Counted from the stretch's first letter, positions 1 through 8,010 are shown. The stretch is DNA of 10,390 nt from an uncultured Oscillospiraceae bacterium (GCA_947631215.1 CANRKN010000073.1:1-10390); one strand, 5' to 3'. Notes: generated by a model from the letters alone, not told the origin. Translations and numbers: made by a program.

Positions 1-180
1 GTGGTGACCCAGCGCATCGACAACCTGGCCGGCACCGGCGCGGTGAGCGTGGGCGGCAAGACCTGGTCCGCCCGCTCTGCCAATGGCGAGGCCATCGACC
101 TGGGCGCCGTGGTGACGGCCCAGAGCATCCAGGGCGTGAAGCTCATCGTCTCTCCTGCCGAAAAAGCATCCAAATCATAA
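1..180 (+). CDS. NfeD-like protein, C-terminal fragment
   Basis: The window opens in frame inside this gene, and only its last 59 residues plus a TAA stop are present. The fragment has the pattern of the NfeD soluble OB-fold domain: a Gly-rich turn (GTGAVSVGGKTW), then SARSANGEAIDLGAVV and a closing QGVKLIV strand. NfeD proteins are membrane-anchored partners of stomatin/SPFH proteins, and the next gene, 18 bases downstream, is an SPFH protein. The pair therefore looks like the usual nfeD-SPFH operon. The membrane segments, and a possible protease domain of long NfeD forms, would lie upstream of the window, so long and short types cannot be told apart. The Val at position 1 is internal, not a start. 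Confidence 0.8.
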   Translation: MVTQRIDNLAGTGAVSVGGKTWSARSANGEAIDLGAVVTAQSIQGVKLIVSPAEKASKS

Positions 181-198
181 AAAGGAGGAAGATACCGT

Positions 199-1128
199 AT
201 GTACGATGTGAGTTCTGTAACGCATGTCTTTGGCCCGGCGTTCATCGCCCTGGCCGTCCTGCTGGTGATCGTCGTCCTTATCCGCAACATCCGGGTGGTG
301 CAGCAGGCCCGGGCCTTCGTGGTGGAGCGGCTGGGCGCCTACCACGCCACCTGGAACGTGGGGCTGCACTTCAAGATCCCCTTCATCGAGCGCATCGCCA
401 AGGTGGTGTCCCTCAAGGAGCAGGTGGCGGACTTCCCGCCCCAGCCCGTCATCACCAAGGACAACGTGACCATGCAGATTGACACGGTGATTTATTTTCA
501 GATCACCGACCCGAAGCTTTATACCTACGGCGTGGAGAACCCCATGCTGGCCATCGAGAACCTGACGGCCACCACCCTCCGGAACATCATCGGCGAGCTG
601 GAGCTGGACGAGTCCCTCACCAGCCGGGACACCATCAACGCCAAGATGCAGCAGATATTGGACGAGGCCACCGACTCCTGGGGCATCAAGGTCAACCGGG
701 TGGAGCTGAAAAACATCACCCCGCCCAAGGAGATCCAGAACGCCATGGAGAAGCAGATGAAGGCCGAGCGGGAGCGGCGCGAGTCCATCCTCAAAGCCGA
801 GGGCGAGAAGCGGGCCGCCATTTTGGAGGCCGAGGGCGAGAAGGAATCCGCCGTGCTCCGGGCCGAGGCCAAGAAGGAGGCCGCCATCCTGGAGGCCCAG
901 GGCAAGGCCCAGGCCATCATCGCCGTGAACGAGGCCACCGCCGAGGGCCTGAAGCTGCTGAACCAGGCCGCCCCCAGCGATCCCATCGTGAAGCTGAAGG
1001 CCCTGGAGGCCTTCGCCGCCGCCGCCAACGGCCAGGCCACCAAGATCATCATCCCCTCGGAGATACAGGGCGTGGCCGGCCTCGCCGCCGGTATCGTGGA
1101 AGCCATCAAGGAGCCGGAAAAGAAATAA
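199..1128 (+). CDS. SPFH/stomatin-family membrane protein (QmcA-like)
   Basis: A 309-residue protein with the layout of bacterial stomatin/prohibitin homologues, which form oligomeric scaffolds at the membrane. One hydrophobic segment (about residues 13-29) anchors the N-terminus. The SPFH domain follows (about 31-180) with family-typical stretches such as VVERLGAYH, GLHFKIPFIE, QPVITKDNVTM and NITPPKEIQNAMEKQMKAERERR. A charged alpha-helical region holds four 11-residue repeats (197-240, of type ILKAEGEKRAA), as expected for the coiled coil that drives assembly. The C-terminus is Ala/Gly-rich and ends in KEPEKK. The start follows an AGGAGG ribosome site at 183-188 with 10 bases spacing, directly after the NfeD-like stop, so the two genes are probably co-transcribed. 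Family assignment is firm; the exact cellular role is not known from sequence. Confidence 0.93.
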   Translation: MYDVSSVTHVFGPAFIALAVLLVIVVLIRNIRVVQQARAFVVERLGAYHATWNVGLHFKIPFIERIAKVVSLKEQVADFPPQPVITKDNVTMQIDTVIYFQITDPKLYTYGVENPMLAIENLTATTLRNIIGELELDESLTSRDTINAKMQQILDEATDSWGIKVNRVELKNITPPKEIQNAMEKQMKAERERRESILKAEGEKRAAILEAEGEKESAVLRAEAKKEAAILEAQGKAQAIIAVNEATAEGLKLLNQAAPSDPIVKLKALEAFAAAANGQATKIIIPSEIQGVAGLAAGIVEAIKEPEKK

Positions 1129-1139
1129 GTTTATGACAA

Positions 1140-1170
1140 AACCCCGGGACGCGTTCTGCGTCCCGGGGTT
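1140..1170. terminator. Strong hairpin, probable bidirectional terminator
   Basis: A perfect 13-bp inverted repeat (1140-1152 with 1158-1170) with a 5-base loop lies just after the SPFH stop. Read on the minus strand, the stem runs into a TTTTGTC tail, so it fits termination of the small-peptide genes coming from the right. On the plus strand the T-rich stretch (1184-1189) is displaced from the stem, so the signal is weaker there. It sits between two convergent transcription units. Confidence 0.75.
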
Positions 1171-1191
1171 GCTATATGGAAATATTTTTCC

Positions 1192-1454
1192 TTACACTTT
1201 CGGCAATTCCTTCTTGACGCATTTCGCGCCGCCTTCGCTCATGGCCTTGGGAATGGCTACCTTTTTGTTGTTCCCCCCATAGGGACAGGTCCCGGGGCCT
1301 TCGAAGGCGCAGCCAATACAATTGACAGCTATAAACAACCGCTGCTCCTCCGGAAGATCACTTATGTCGATCGTGCCGCCGGTGACCTTTTCCAGGGCGT
1401 CCTCCTGTTCAGAGGTTAGCCCCCCCCCCGCATGGTTTTCTTCTCTTCGTTCAT
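1192..1454 (-). pseudogene. Small Cys-containing peptide, double-Gly-type leader, out of frame at a G10 run (copy 1)
   Basis: The ATG at 1454 follows an AAGGAGGA ribosome site (1461-1468, 6 bases spacing). As written, the G10 run (1420-1429) gives MNEEKKTMRGGG and then a stop. With 8 or 11 G the frame continues: the leader reads LTSEQEDALEKVTGG, followed by a tail of about 60 residues holding a CIGC pair, a later TCPY and one further Cys, ending KKELPKV. Leu at -7, Val at -4 and Gly-Gly at -2/-1 match double-glycine leaders removed by C39-peptidase transporters. This suggests a secreted RiPP or bacteriocin-like precursor, but no modification enzyme or exporter lies in the window. The downstream frame has no ATG, GTG or TTG of its own before the run. 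It may be phase-variable, rescued by slippage, a true pseudogene, or a sequencing error. Homology to copy 2 supports that the frame is real. Confidence 0.62.
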
Positions 1455-1469
1455 GGTTTTTCCTCCTTA
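1375..1469 (-). repeat. Direct repeat, copy 1 (SD plus leader region)
   Basis: This stretch matches 1648-1740 with only scattered differences. On the minus strand it runs from the ribosome site through the start codon, the G run and the leader, and similarity stops right after the two Gly codons (1375-1380). The repeat therefore covers exactly the leader-coding part and not the tail. Confidence 0.85.
1420..1429 (-). repeat. G10 homopolymer run in copy 1 (C10 on + strand)
   Basis: Ten consecutive C on the plus strand, lying at codons 9-12 of the copy 1 peptide gene. The run length sets the reading frame of everything after it: 8 or 11 keeps the gene open, 10 closes it. Runs of this length are prone to slipped-strand change. 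Confidence 0.9.
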
Positions 1470-1485
1470 TGTTATTTGTTGTATC

Positions 1486-1726
1486 TTAACTGTGTTCAGG
1501 ACAGGTTTCATAGCCCCTCAAAGTATTGTACATCGTTATTGGGGTATAGGGGCAGTTCTTCCCACATTTCGTGCAGTTACCGCAATTTTTCGAGGTAAAC
1601 TTTGAGACAAAGCTGGCCATTGCATCAAGCTCGCTGACGCTGAGCGCCCCGCCGGCGACCTTTTTCAGGGCGTCCTCCTGTTCAGGGGTTAGCCCCCCCC
1701 CGCATGGTTTTCTTGTCTTCGTTCAT
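1486..1726 (-). pseudogene. Small Cys-rich peptide, double-Gly-type leader, out of frame at a G9 run (copy 2)
   Basis: First gene of the minus-strand pair. The ATG at 1726 is preceded by GGGAGGA (1734-1740, 7 bases spacing). With the G9 run as written (1693-1701) translation stops after 14 residues (MNEDKKTMRGGANP). With 8 or 11 G it reads on through LTPEQEDALKKVAGG and ALSVSELDAMASF to a Cys cluster NCGNCTKCGKNCPY and a final ETCPEHS, giving about 79-80 residues. The N-terminal third is nearly identical to copy 1. The tails differ but share NCxxC, a later CPY and one more Cys. The likely class is a precursor peptide with a removable leader; a small metal-binding protein is the alternative. 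It lies 31 bases upstream of copy 1, so one mRNA probably carries both. Confidence 0.62.
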
Positions 1727-1740
1727 GGTTTTTTCCTCCC
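1648..1740 (-). repeat. Direct repeat, copy 2 (SD plus leader region)
   Basis: Partner of 1375-1469. The Gly-Gly codons lie at 1648-1653, after which the two genes diverge in nucleotide sequence while keeping a similar Cys layout. Confidence 0.85.
1693..1701 (-). repeat. G9 homopolymer run in copy 2 (C9 on + strand)
   Basis: Nine consecutive C on the plus strand, at the same codon position as the run in copy 1. It is out of frame by a different amount (9 against 10). The two copies therefore do not share one inherited frameshift of identical length. Confidence 0.9.
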
Positions 1741-1763
1741 TAATAATATAATTTCATACAACC

Positions 1764-1792
1764 ATATTAGCGGAACGCCGGGCGGCCGTCAA
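1764..1792 (-). promoter_or_regulatory. Sigma-A type promoter for the small-peptide pair
   Basis: On the minus strand TTGACG (1787-1792) and TAATAT (1764-1769) are separated by exactly 17 bases. The predicted RNA start, near 1757, leaves about 30 bases to the first peptide start codon. The match is strong enough to suggest the pair is an independently transcribed unit and not dead DNA. Confidence 0.78.
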
Positions 1793-1884
1793 TCGCTCTG
1801 CCCCGAATCGACAAAAACACGACCCGAATCACGCCCAACGCCGCATAAAAGCGGCATTTGCGTCTGTGTGGCCAAAGCAGCAAT

Positions 1885-1914
1885 AAGCCCGCGCTCAAAA
1901 ATGAGCGCGGGCTT
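1885..1914 (-). terminator. Hairpin terminator downstream of the membrane-protein gene
   Basis: A perfect 13-bp stem (1885-1897 with 1902-1914) with an AAAA loop on the plus strand lies 18 bases past the stop of the gene at 1933-3015. On the minus strand the tail is only moderately T-rich (ATTGCTGCTTT), so termination is probable but not textbook. The rest of the 1797-1932 gap shows only a small GCCGC/GCGGC stem (1840-1855). Confidence 0.65.
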
Positions 1915-1932
1915 GGTCTATAAGTTTTGTTC

Positions 1933-3015
1933 TCATTCCGTCGGTCCCAATTCCCCTACCATGCCCTCTTCCGCGGGCGGGGCGGGCTCCGGGGTCACCG
2001 GCTCGGGAGTGGCCGGTTCAGGCGTCACAGGTTCAGGCGTCACCGGCTCCGGCGTTATGGGCACCTCTGTGGGCGCGGGGGTATCCGTGGCTGGCACGTC
2101 CGTGGCCGGGGCGGCGGCCAGGGCCTGGAACACCACATAGAGGGTGTGGTTCTGGCGCACGTTGTCGAAGGTATAGGCCGTCTGAGTGGACACGTTGGCC
2201 CCGTCCACCAGTATCTGGGCGATCTCATAGCCCAGCTCCGGGGTGATGATGAAGCTCTGGTCGCTCCCCTCCTCCACGTCCACCGACCCGGAGGGGGACA
2301 CGCTGCCGCCGCTGCCGGCGGTCACGGTGATGGTGTGGTACACCTTGGGGGGCGCGGGCACGTTGGTGGGCCTGGGAGGCATGGTGCCGGCCAGGTAGTC
2401 CCCGCTGGGGGCGGGCGACGGGCTGGCGCCCGGGTCCGCCAAGAGGTATTCCCGGGCAAGCAGATACCCGCCCAGCAGCACCGCCGCCGTGATGAGGATA
2501 GCCACCAGCCACTTCAGCGCCTTCGCGCCGCCTCCGCCGCCCCTGTCGGGAGGCGTCTCGTCATACTGCCGGGGCGGCTGGACGTATACCCGGGGCGGGG
2601 GCGTGGGGTCCGCCACCACCACCTTGGGCCGGGGCGGCGCCTCAGGCACGCTCCGGCGCTGGGACGGAGCACTGGGCTCCTCCTTCTCCCGGTCGTACAC
2701 CCTGCGGAACACCGGGTCCGCAGGCGGCTCCTTCCGGGTGGGCAGGTCCGCGGTCAGGTCGTCCCCCTCGTCCCCGGCAGGCGCGGGGGCCTCATGGCGG
2801 CCCCGCTGGACGCCGGAGGCCGCGGTTTTTTCTCCCGCCGCCGGTTTGGCCGGGGCCGCCTTCCTGTCCATGGCCCGGCTCACCTGCTCCTCCAGGTCCG
2901 CTCTGTCCAGAAAGGCGTCAAGGTCGAAGCCGTCCTTTTGCGCCGGCTCTTCCTTCGTCCACTGGACCTCATCCCCGGAGGGGGTGCTATTTTTGTTCTC
3001 CTGGTCAAAACTCAT
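1933..3015 (-). CDS. Single-pass membrane protein with InlB-like repeat domain and TPEPV tail
   Basis: A 360-residue protein of unknown function. Residues 1-165 are hydrophilic, rich in Pro, Glu, Lys and Arg, and probably disordered and cytoplasmic. A run of five Gly (159-163) precedes one membrane helix (about 167-187, ALKWLVAILITAAVLLGGYLL). Outside, a Pro/Ser linker leads to one beta domain (about 226-298). Its features, ITVTAGSGGSVSPSG, an LGYEIAQILVDG strand and a closing YVVFQA, resemble divergent InlB B-repeat or bacterial-repeat domains found on Firmicute surface proteins. A Pro/Thr tail follows with five TPEPV/TPEPA units (321-345). The start follows a modest AGGTAGGG ribosome site. 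The 67-base gap to the divergent reductase must hold both promoters. No peptidase, sortase or enzyme motif was seen. It could anchor to or sense the envelope, but that is conjecture. Confidence 0.8.
   Translation of the reverse strand: MSFDQENKNSTPSGDEVQWTKEEPAQKDGFDLDAFLDRADLEEQVSRAMDRKAAPAKPAAGEKTAASGVQRGRHEAPAPAGDEGDDLTADLPTRKEPPADPVFRRVYDREKEEPSAPSQRRSVPEAPPRPKVVVADPTPPPRVYVQPPRQYDETPPDRGGGGGAKALKWLVAILITAAVLLGGYLLAREYLLADPGASPSPAPSGDYLAGTMPPRPTNVPAPPKVYHTITVTAGSGGSVSPSGSVDVEEGSDQSFIITPELGYEIAQILVDGANVSTQTAYTFDNVRQNHTLYVVFQALAAAPATDVPATDTPAPTEVPITPEPVTPEPVTPEPATPEPVTPEPAPPAEEGMVGELGPTE
1981..2055 (-). repeat. Five 15-bp tandem units coding TPEP(V/A)
   Basis: Five imperfect 15-base units encode residues 321-345 of the membrane protein. 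The units differ at third positions (ggttcaggcgtcaca, ggctccggcgttatg and similar), so the peptide repeat is better kept than the DNA repeat. Unit number could vary between strains without breaking the frame. Confidence 0.85.
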
Positions 3016-3042
3016 TTTGCCCTACCTTTAGAACGCAATGTG

Positions 3043-3051
3043 TGGTATGAT
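3043..3051 (+). promoter_or_regulatory. Extended -10 element for the SDR gene
   Basis: TGGTATGAT is an extended -10 motif (TGn plus TATGAT). A -35 at the right distance is poor (TACCTT, 3023-3028, 17-base spacer), which extended -10 promoters tolerate. It lies between the two divergent genes, 31 bases before the SDR start codon. Confidence 0.5.
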
Positions 3052-3069
3052 ACTGCTACTAAACTATGC

Positions 3070-3075
3070 AGGAGG
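3070..3075 (+). promoter_or_regulatory. Ribosome site that fixes the SDR start
   Basis: AGGAGG lies 7 bases before the ATG at 3083. The upstream in-frame ATG at 3038 lies before or inside the -10 element and has no ribosome site, so 3083 is the start. Confidence 0.8.
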
Positions 3076-3082
3076 GCGCGCC

Positions 3083-3796
3083 ATGGGACACAAGGCCCTT
3101 GTCACCGGCTCCTCCCGGGGCATTGGCGCCGCCGCCGCGCGGCGGCTGGCCGCCGACGGGTGGGACGTGACCGTACATTATAATACTTCCAAAGCCGCCG
3201 CAGAAGCGCTGGCGGCGGAGCTGGGGACCCGGGCCATAAAGGCGGACGTATCGGACCCCGCCCAAGTCCAGGCACTGTTCGCCGCCGCGGGCCCGGTGGA
3301 CCTGCTGGTGTGCAGCGCCGGCGTAGCCGAATACGGTCTTCTCACCGATATGGACGAGAACGCCTGGCAGCGGCTTCTCGCCGTGAATACCGACGGGGCC
3401 TACCGCTGCTGCCGGGCCGCCATCCCCCACATGGTCCATGAGAAAGCGGGCAACATCATCCTCGTCTCCTCGGTCTGGGGTATCTACGGGGCCAGCTGCG
3501 AGGCGGCCTATTCCGCCTCCAAGGCGGCGCTGATAGGTCTGGGCAAAGCCCTGGCCAAGGAGCTGGGCCCCTCGGGCATACGGGTCAACGTAGTGGCCCC
3601 GGGCGTCATCGACACGGACATGCTGGCCCGGTTCGACTTCGCCGACCGCCAGGCGCTCATAGACGAGACGCCCCTGGGGCGCTTAGGCCAGCCGGAGGAC
3701 GTGGCGGAGCTCATTGCCTTCCTCGCCTCGGACAGGGCCTCCTTCATCACCGGCCAGGTGATAGAGTGCTCCGGCGGTTTCCCAGCCGCTACCTAA
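3083..3796 (+). CDS. SDR-family oxidoreductase, 3-oxoacyl-ACP reductase-like (FabG-like)
   Basis: A 237-residue classical short-chain dehydrogenase, the size of FabG. The Rossmann nucleotide-binding motif TGSSRGIG is at 8-15. The NNAG position is CSAG (77-80). The catalytic set is Asn102, Ser130 (VSSVWG), Tyr143 and Lys147 (YSASK). VAPGVIDTDM (171-180) and a FITGQVIECSGGF ending are typical of the FabG branch, and His32-Tyr33-Asn34 after beta-2 suits NADP(H). It probably reduces a keto group on an acyl carrier or a small substrate. There is no acyl carrier protein, fabD or fabF beside it, so a main fatty-acid-synthesis role is not supported by context. It stands as a single gene, divergent from the membrane protein and convergent with cdsA. 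Substrate specificity cannot be read from sequence. Confidence 0.88.
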   Translation: MGHKALVTGSSRGIGAAAARRLAADGWDVTVHYNTSKAAAEALAAELGTRAIKADVSDPAQVQALFAAAGPVDLLVCSAGVAEYGLLTDMDENAWQRLLAVNTDGAYRCCRAAIPHMVHEKAGNIILVSSVWGIYGASCEAAYSASKAALIGLGKALAKELGPSGIRVNVVAPGVIDTDMLARFDFADRQALIDETPLGRLGQPEDVAELIAFLASDRASFITGQVIECSGGFPAAT

Positions 3797-3861
3797 CTCG
3801 GCAATCATCCAAAAGCTCAGCCCGGTGACCAGCCCACGCAAGACCCGGTAAGCTGCAAAGC

Positions 3862-4659
3862 TCAGAACACCCCGGGCAAAAACAATGCAAGGCAGAAATA
3901 GGCCGCGGGGATGGAGAAGAGCATGCCGTCCATCTTGTCCATGATGCCGCCATGCCCGGGCATGAGGTGGCTGTAGTCCTTCACCCCGGCCATGCGCTTT
4001 ATAAGGGACGCGGCCAGGTCGCCCACCTGCCCGAAGCAGCTGGCCACAAATGCCGTGAACACGCACAGCCAGAAGCTCCAGCCCAGTATCCAGGCGATGA
4101 GCGCGCCGGCTAGGATGGCGGCGGCGCCGCCGATGATGGTCCCCTCCCAGGTCTTGTGGGGGCTCACGATGGGGGCCAGCTTGTGCACGCCGCAGTACTT
4201 GCCGCCGATCATGGCCATGCTGTCGCAGGCCCAGGTGCCCAGCACGCCCAGCACCAGCGTCATGAGCCAGGCGTCGGACCCGGCGGCGTAGAGGATGATG
4301 GTGTAAAAGCCGAAGGGCCACAGGAGCAGGAAGAGCTCCGTCATGGCGAATTTCACGCCCCGCTCCGGCTTCAAAATGCCCCAGAACATGGCCGCGAAGG
4401 CCGCGAGAGCGTATACCGCCACCATCCAGCCCACGCTGGCATGCGCCAGGCACAGGACGGTCTGCACCGCCATATAGGCGATGGGCAGTATTTTGGAAGA
4501 AGGTACTCCGGCCTGGAACAGTACGCTCTGCAGCTCATAGGACGAGCACACCGCCAGGGCGAAGAAGAACAGCACCCTGGTGAACCTGCCCAGCAGTATG
4601 CAGCCAAAGGTGACCACCACGATGATCGCGGCGGGCAGCAGCCTCTTTTTGATATCCAT
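3862..4659 (-). CDS. cdsA: Phosphatidate cytidylyltransferase (CDP-diglyceride synthase)
   Basis: A 265-residue multi-pass membrane enzyme that makes CDP-diacylglycerol from phosphatidate and CTP, the branch point for bacterial phospholipids. Several hydrophobic helices cover the N-terminal two thirds. The CdsA signature lies at about 218-244: SLIKRMAGVKDYSHLMPGHG followed by GIMDKMD, where the usual DR is DK, a mild variation. CDSMAMIGGKYCG and VSPHKTWEG (145-173) are also family motifs. The start at 4659 is chosen because AGGGGTG (4666-4672) lies 6 bases upstream. The in-frame ATG at 4692 lies inside the promoter. In many Firmicutes cdsA sits in a uppS-cdsA-dxr cluster; here it is alone. 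The 65 bases between it and the SDR gene show no clear terminator. Confidence 0.93.
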   Translation of the reverse strand: MDIKKRLLPAAIIVVVTFGCILLGRFTRVLFFFALAVCSSYELQSVLFQAGVPSSKILPIAYMAVQTVLCLAHASVGWMVAVYALAAFAAMFWGILKPERGVKFAMTELFLLLWPFGFYTIILYAAGSDAWLMTLVLGVLGTWACDSMAMIGGKYCGVHKLAPIVSPHKTWEGTIIGGAAAILAGALIAWILGWSFWLCVFTAFVASCFGQVGDLAASLIKRMAGVKDYSHLMPGHGGIMDKMDGMLFSIPAAYFCLALFLPGVF

Positions 4660-4680
4660 ATGAATCACCCCTGATTTTAT

Positions 4681-4709
4681 ATTATAATGCAATCATTTCC
4701 TGTTGGCAA
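4681..4709 (-). promoter_or_regulatory. Near-consensus promoter of cdsA
   Basis: On the minus strand TTGCCA (4704-4709), a 17-base spacer and a perfect TATAAT (4681-4686). RNA should start near 4674, about 15 bases before the start codon. This gives a very short leader and excludes the ATG at 4692. Confidence 0.85.
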
Positions 4710-4715
4710 GTGGGC

Positions 4716-4750
4716 AAAAAGCTGCCGGAGACGTCCGTCTCCGGCAGCTT
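4716..4750 (-). terminator. Intrinsic terminator of the glnN-asnA operon
   Basis: A 14-bp perfect stem (4719-4732 with 4737-4750) and a 4-base loop, followed on the minus strand by TTTTT (4716-4720). It starts 13 bases past the asnA stop. The cdsA promoter begins immediately beyond it, so the two units are cleanly insulated. Confidence 0.92.
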
Positions 4751-4763
4751 CGCGTTATTGGTC

Positions 4764-5771
4764 TTACAGGAGTTTGATACCCGCGGCCTCGCAGGCGGCG
4801 TAGGTCACCTCGTCCCACACGCCGGACTGGACCTCGCCGATGTGGGCGCAGCCCATGAGGAGCATGCACAGCCGGCTCTGGCCAATGCCGCCGCCGATGG
4901 TGAGGGGCAGTTCCCCGGCCAGCAGGGCCTTGTGGAAGGGGAACGCCCGCCGGTAGTCGCACCCGGCCTCGGTGAGCTGGCGATCCATGCTCTCGGGGTC
5001 CACCCGGATGCCCATGGAGGATATCTCGAAGGCCCGGTCCAGCACGTGGTTGCGGAAGATGATGTCCCCGTTCAGCTCCCAGTCGTCATAGTCGGGGGCC
5101 CGGCCGTCATGGGGCTTGCCGGAGCGGAGATTCTTACCGATCTGCATGAGGAACACCGTCTCGTGGGCCTTGGTGAACTCGTTCTCCCGCTCGGAGGGGG
5201 CCAGATGGGGATACAGGTCCTCCAGCTCCTGGGTGGTGATCACGGTCACGTCCCGGCTCAAACGGGTCGTGATCTGGGGAAAGGCCCAGCGGACCTCGTC
5301 GCAGGTCATGCAGATAGCGTCCACGATGCGCTGTACCGTGTCCTTGAGGTACGCCACGTTCCGCTCCTCCGGGGTGATGATCTTCTCCCAGTCCCACTGG
5401 TCCACGTACACGGAGTGGAGGTTATCCAGCACCGGCTCATCCCGGCGGATGGCGTTCATGTCGGTGTACAGGCCGTTGCCCTCCCGGAAGTCATACTCCC
5501 GCAGGGCCCAGCGCTTCCACTTGGCCAGGGAATGGACAATCTGATACTCCCCCTCCCCCGTGGCGGGCACGTCGAAGCCAACAGGCCGCTCCACGCCGTT
5601 CAGGTCGTCGTTGAGGCCCGTGTCCGCCCGGACGAACAGCGGGGCGGACACGCGCTTTAAATTCAGCGCCGCCCGGAGGTTGGCCTGGAAATGGGACTTG
5701 ATGAACTCGATGCACCGCTGTGTCTCATAGACGTCCAGCGCGGTCTTATATCCTTCTGGGATGGTCAGCAT
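4764..5771 (-). CDS. asnA: Aspartate-ammonia ligase (asparagine synthetase A)
   Basis: A 335-residue protein, matching the usual 330 or so of AsnA. It forms asparagine from aspartate, free ammonia and ATP in the cytoplasm, and is related in fold to class II aminoacyl-tRNA synthetases. Recognisable stretches are LFVRADTGLNDDLNGVERPV (46-65), KWKRWALREY (84-93), SVYVDQWDWEK (120-130), and the C-terminal motif-3-like GGGIGQSRLCMLLM (293-306) with HIGEVQSGVW. The ATG at 5771 follows AAGGAGA (5779-5785) by 7 bases, and that ribosome site overlaps the glnN stop codon. The genes are therefore tightly coupled. AsnA uses ammonia and not glutamine, so pairing with glutamine synthetase groups two ammonia-fixing amide synthetases under one promoter. 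Confidence 0.96.
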   Translation of the reverse strand: MLTIPEGYKTALDVYETQRCIEFIKSHFQANLRAALNLKRVSAPLFVRADTGLNDDLNGVERPVGFDVPATGEGEYQIVHSLAKWKRWALREYDFREGNGLYTDMNAIRRDEPVLDNLHSVYVDQWDWEKIITPEERNVAYLKDTVQRIVDAICMTCDEVRWAFPQITTRLSRDVTVITTQELEDLYPHLAPSERENEFTKAHETVFLMQIGKNLRSGKPHDGRAPDYDDWELNGDIIFRNHVLDRAFEISSMGIRVDPESMDRQLTEAGCDYRRAFPFHKALLAGELPLTIGGGIGQSRLCMLLMGCAHIGEVQSGVWDEVTYAACEAAGIKLL

Positions 5772-5783
5772 ATCTTAGTCTCC

Positions 5784-7877
<2,094 letters not shown>

Positions 7878-7904
7878 TTTCTTCCTCTCCTTATCCTCAA
7901 AAAG

Positions 7905-7921
7905 GTTTTATGCGATAAAAC
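7905..7921 (-). other. AT-rich hairpin in the glnN leader
   Basis: A 7-bp inverted repeat GTTTTAT/ATAAAAC with a 3-base loop, followed on the minus strand by CTTTTT just before the ribosome site. Too AT-rich to be a convincing terminator alone. It may be a second structural element of the leader. Confidence 0.4.
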
Positions 7922-7922
7922 G

Positions 7923-7970
7923 AAAAAACGGCACGGGCACACGGAAATATCCGCGACGCCTTTGCCGTTT
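7923..7970 (-). terminator. Leader terminator (attenuator) upstream of glnN
   Basis: On the minus strand AAACGGCA (7963-7970) pairs perfectly over 8 bp with TGCCGTTT (7926-7933), and the T run extends to six (7923-7928). Inside, a second stem CGCGG/CCGTG closes a 6-base ATATTT loop. The hairpin begins within a few bases of the predicted RNA start and precedes the glnN start by about 45 bases. It would stop transcription before the gene unless disrupted. Confidence 0.75.
7954..7967 (-). promoter_or_regulatory. Candidate ANTAR-target hairpin competing with the leader terminator
   Basis: On the minus strand CGGC (7964-7967) can pair with GTCG (7954-7957), including one G-U, closing a hexaloop AAAGGC. 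The known ANTAR RNA target is a pair of short stems with hexaloops having A at position 1 and G at position 4; this loop fits. Its 5' arm is also the terminator arm, so the two folds exclude each other. The second hexaloop downstream (ATATTT) has A1 but not G4, so the match is partial and the stem is only 4 bp. Confidence 0.4.
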
Positions 7971-7980
7971 CAACACCTAG

Positions 7981-8010
7981 ATTTTACTCTCTCTGCGCCC
8001 CCGATGTCAA
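7981..8010 (-). promoter_or_regulatory. Promoter of the glnN-asnA operon
   Basis: Minus strand TTGACA (8005-8010), 18-base spacer, TAAAAT (7981-7986). RNA should begin near 7970-7974, right at the leader hairpin. It gives a leader of about 95 bases. Confidence 0.82.

Noticed and set aside
1192..1454. Idea that the copy 1 peptide starts downstream of the G run
   Set aside because: No ATG, GTG or TTG with a ribosome site occurs between the run and the Gly-Gly codons, and the paralogue shares the upstream start region, so the start at 1454 is preferred.
1840..1855. GCCGC-ATAAAA-GCGGC mini hairpin
   Set aside because: A 5-bp stem without a T run beside a much stronger hairpin at 1885-1914; not enough to call a terminator.
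1571..2140. 189-residue plus-strand reading frame, and a longer overlapping one to 3183
   Set aside because: They lie antisense to the peptide gene, the promoter, the terminator and the membrane-protein gene. The composition is that of a shadow of GC-rich codons, with Gly-Val-Thr repeats mirroring TPEPV. No ribosome site or family motif was seen.
3797..3861. Possible gene remnant between the SDR gene and cdsA, open on the minus strand
   Set aside because: The readable stretch lacks a start or ribosome site and continues a cdsA shadow frame. It is too short to support.
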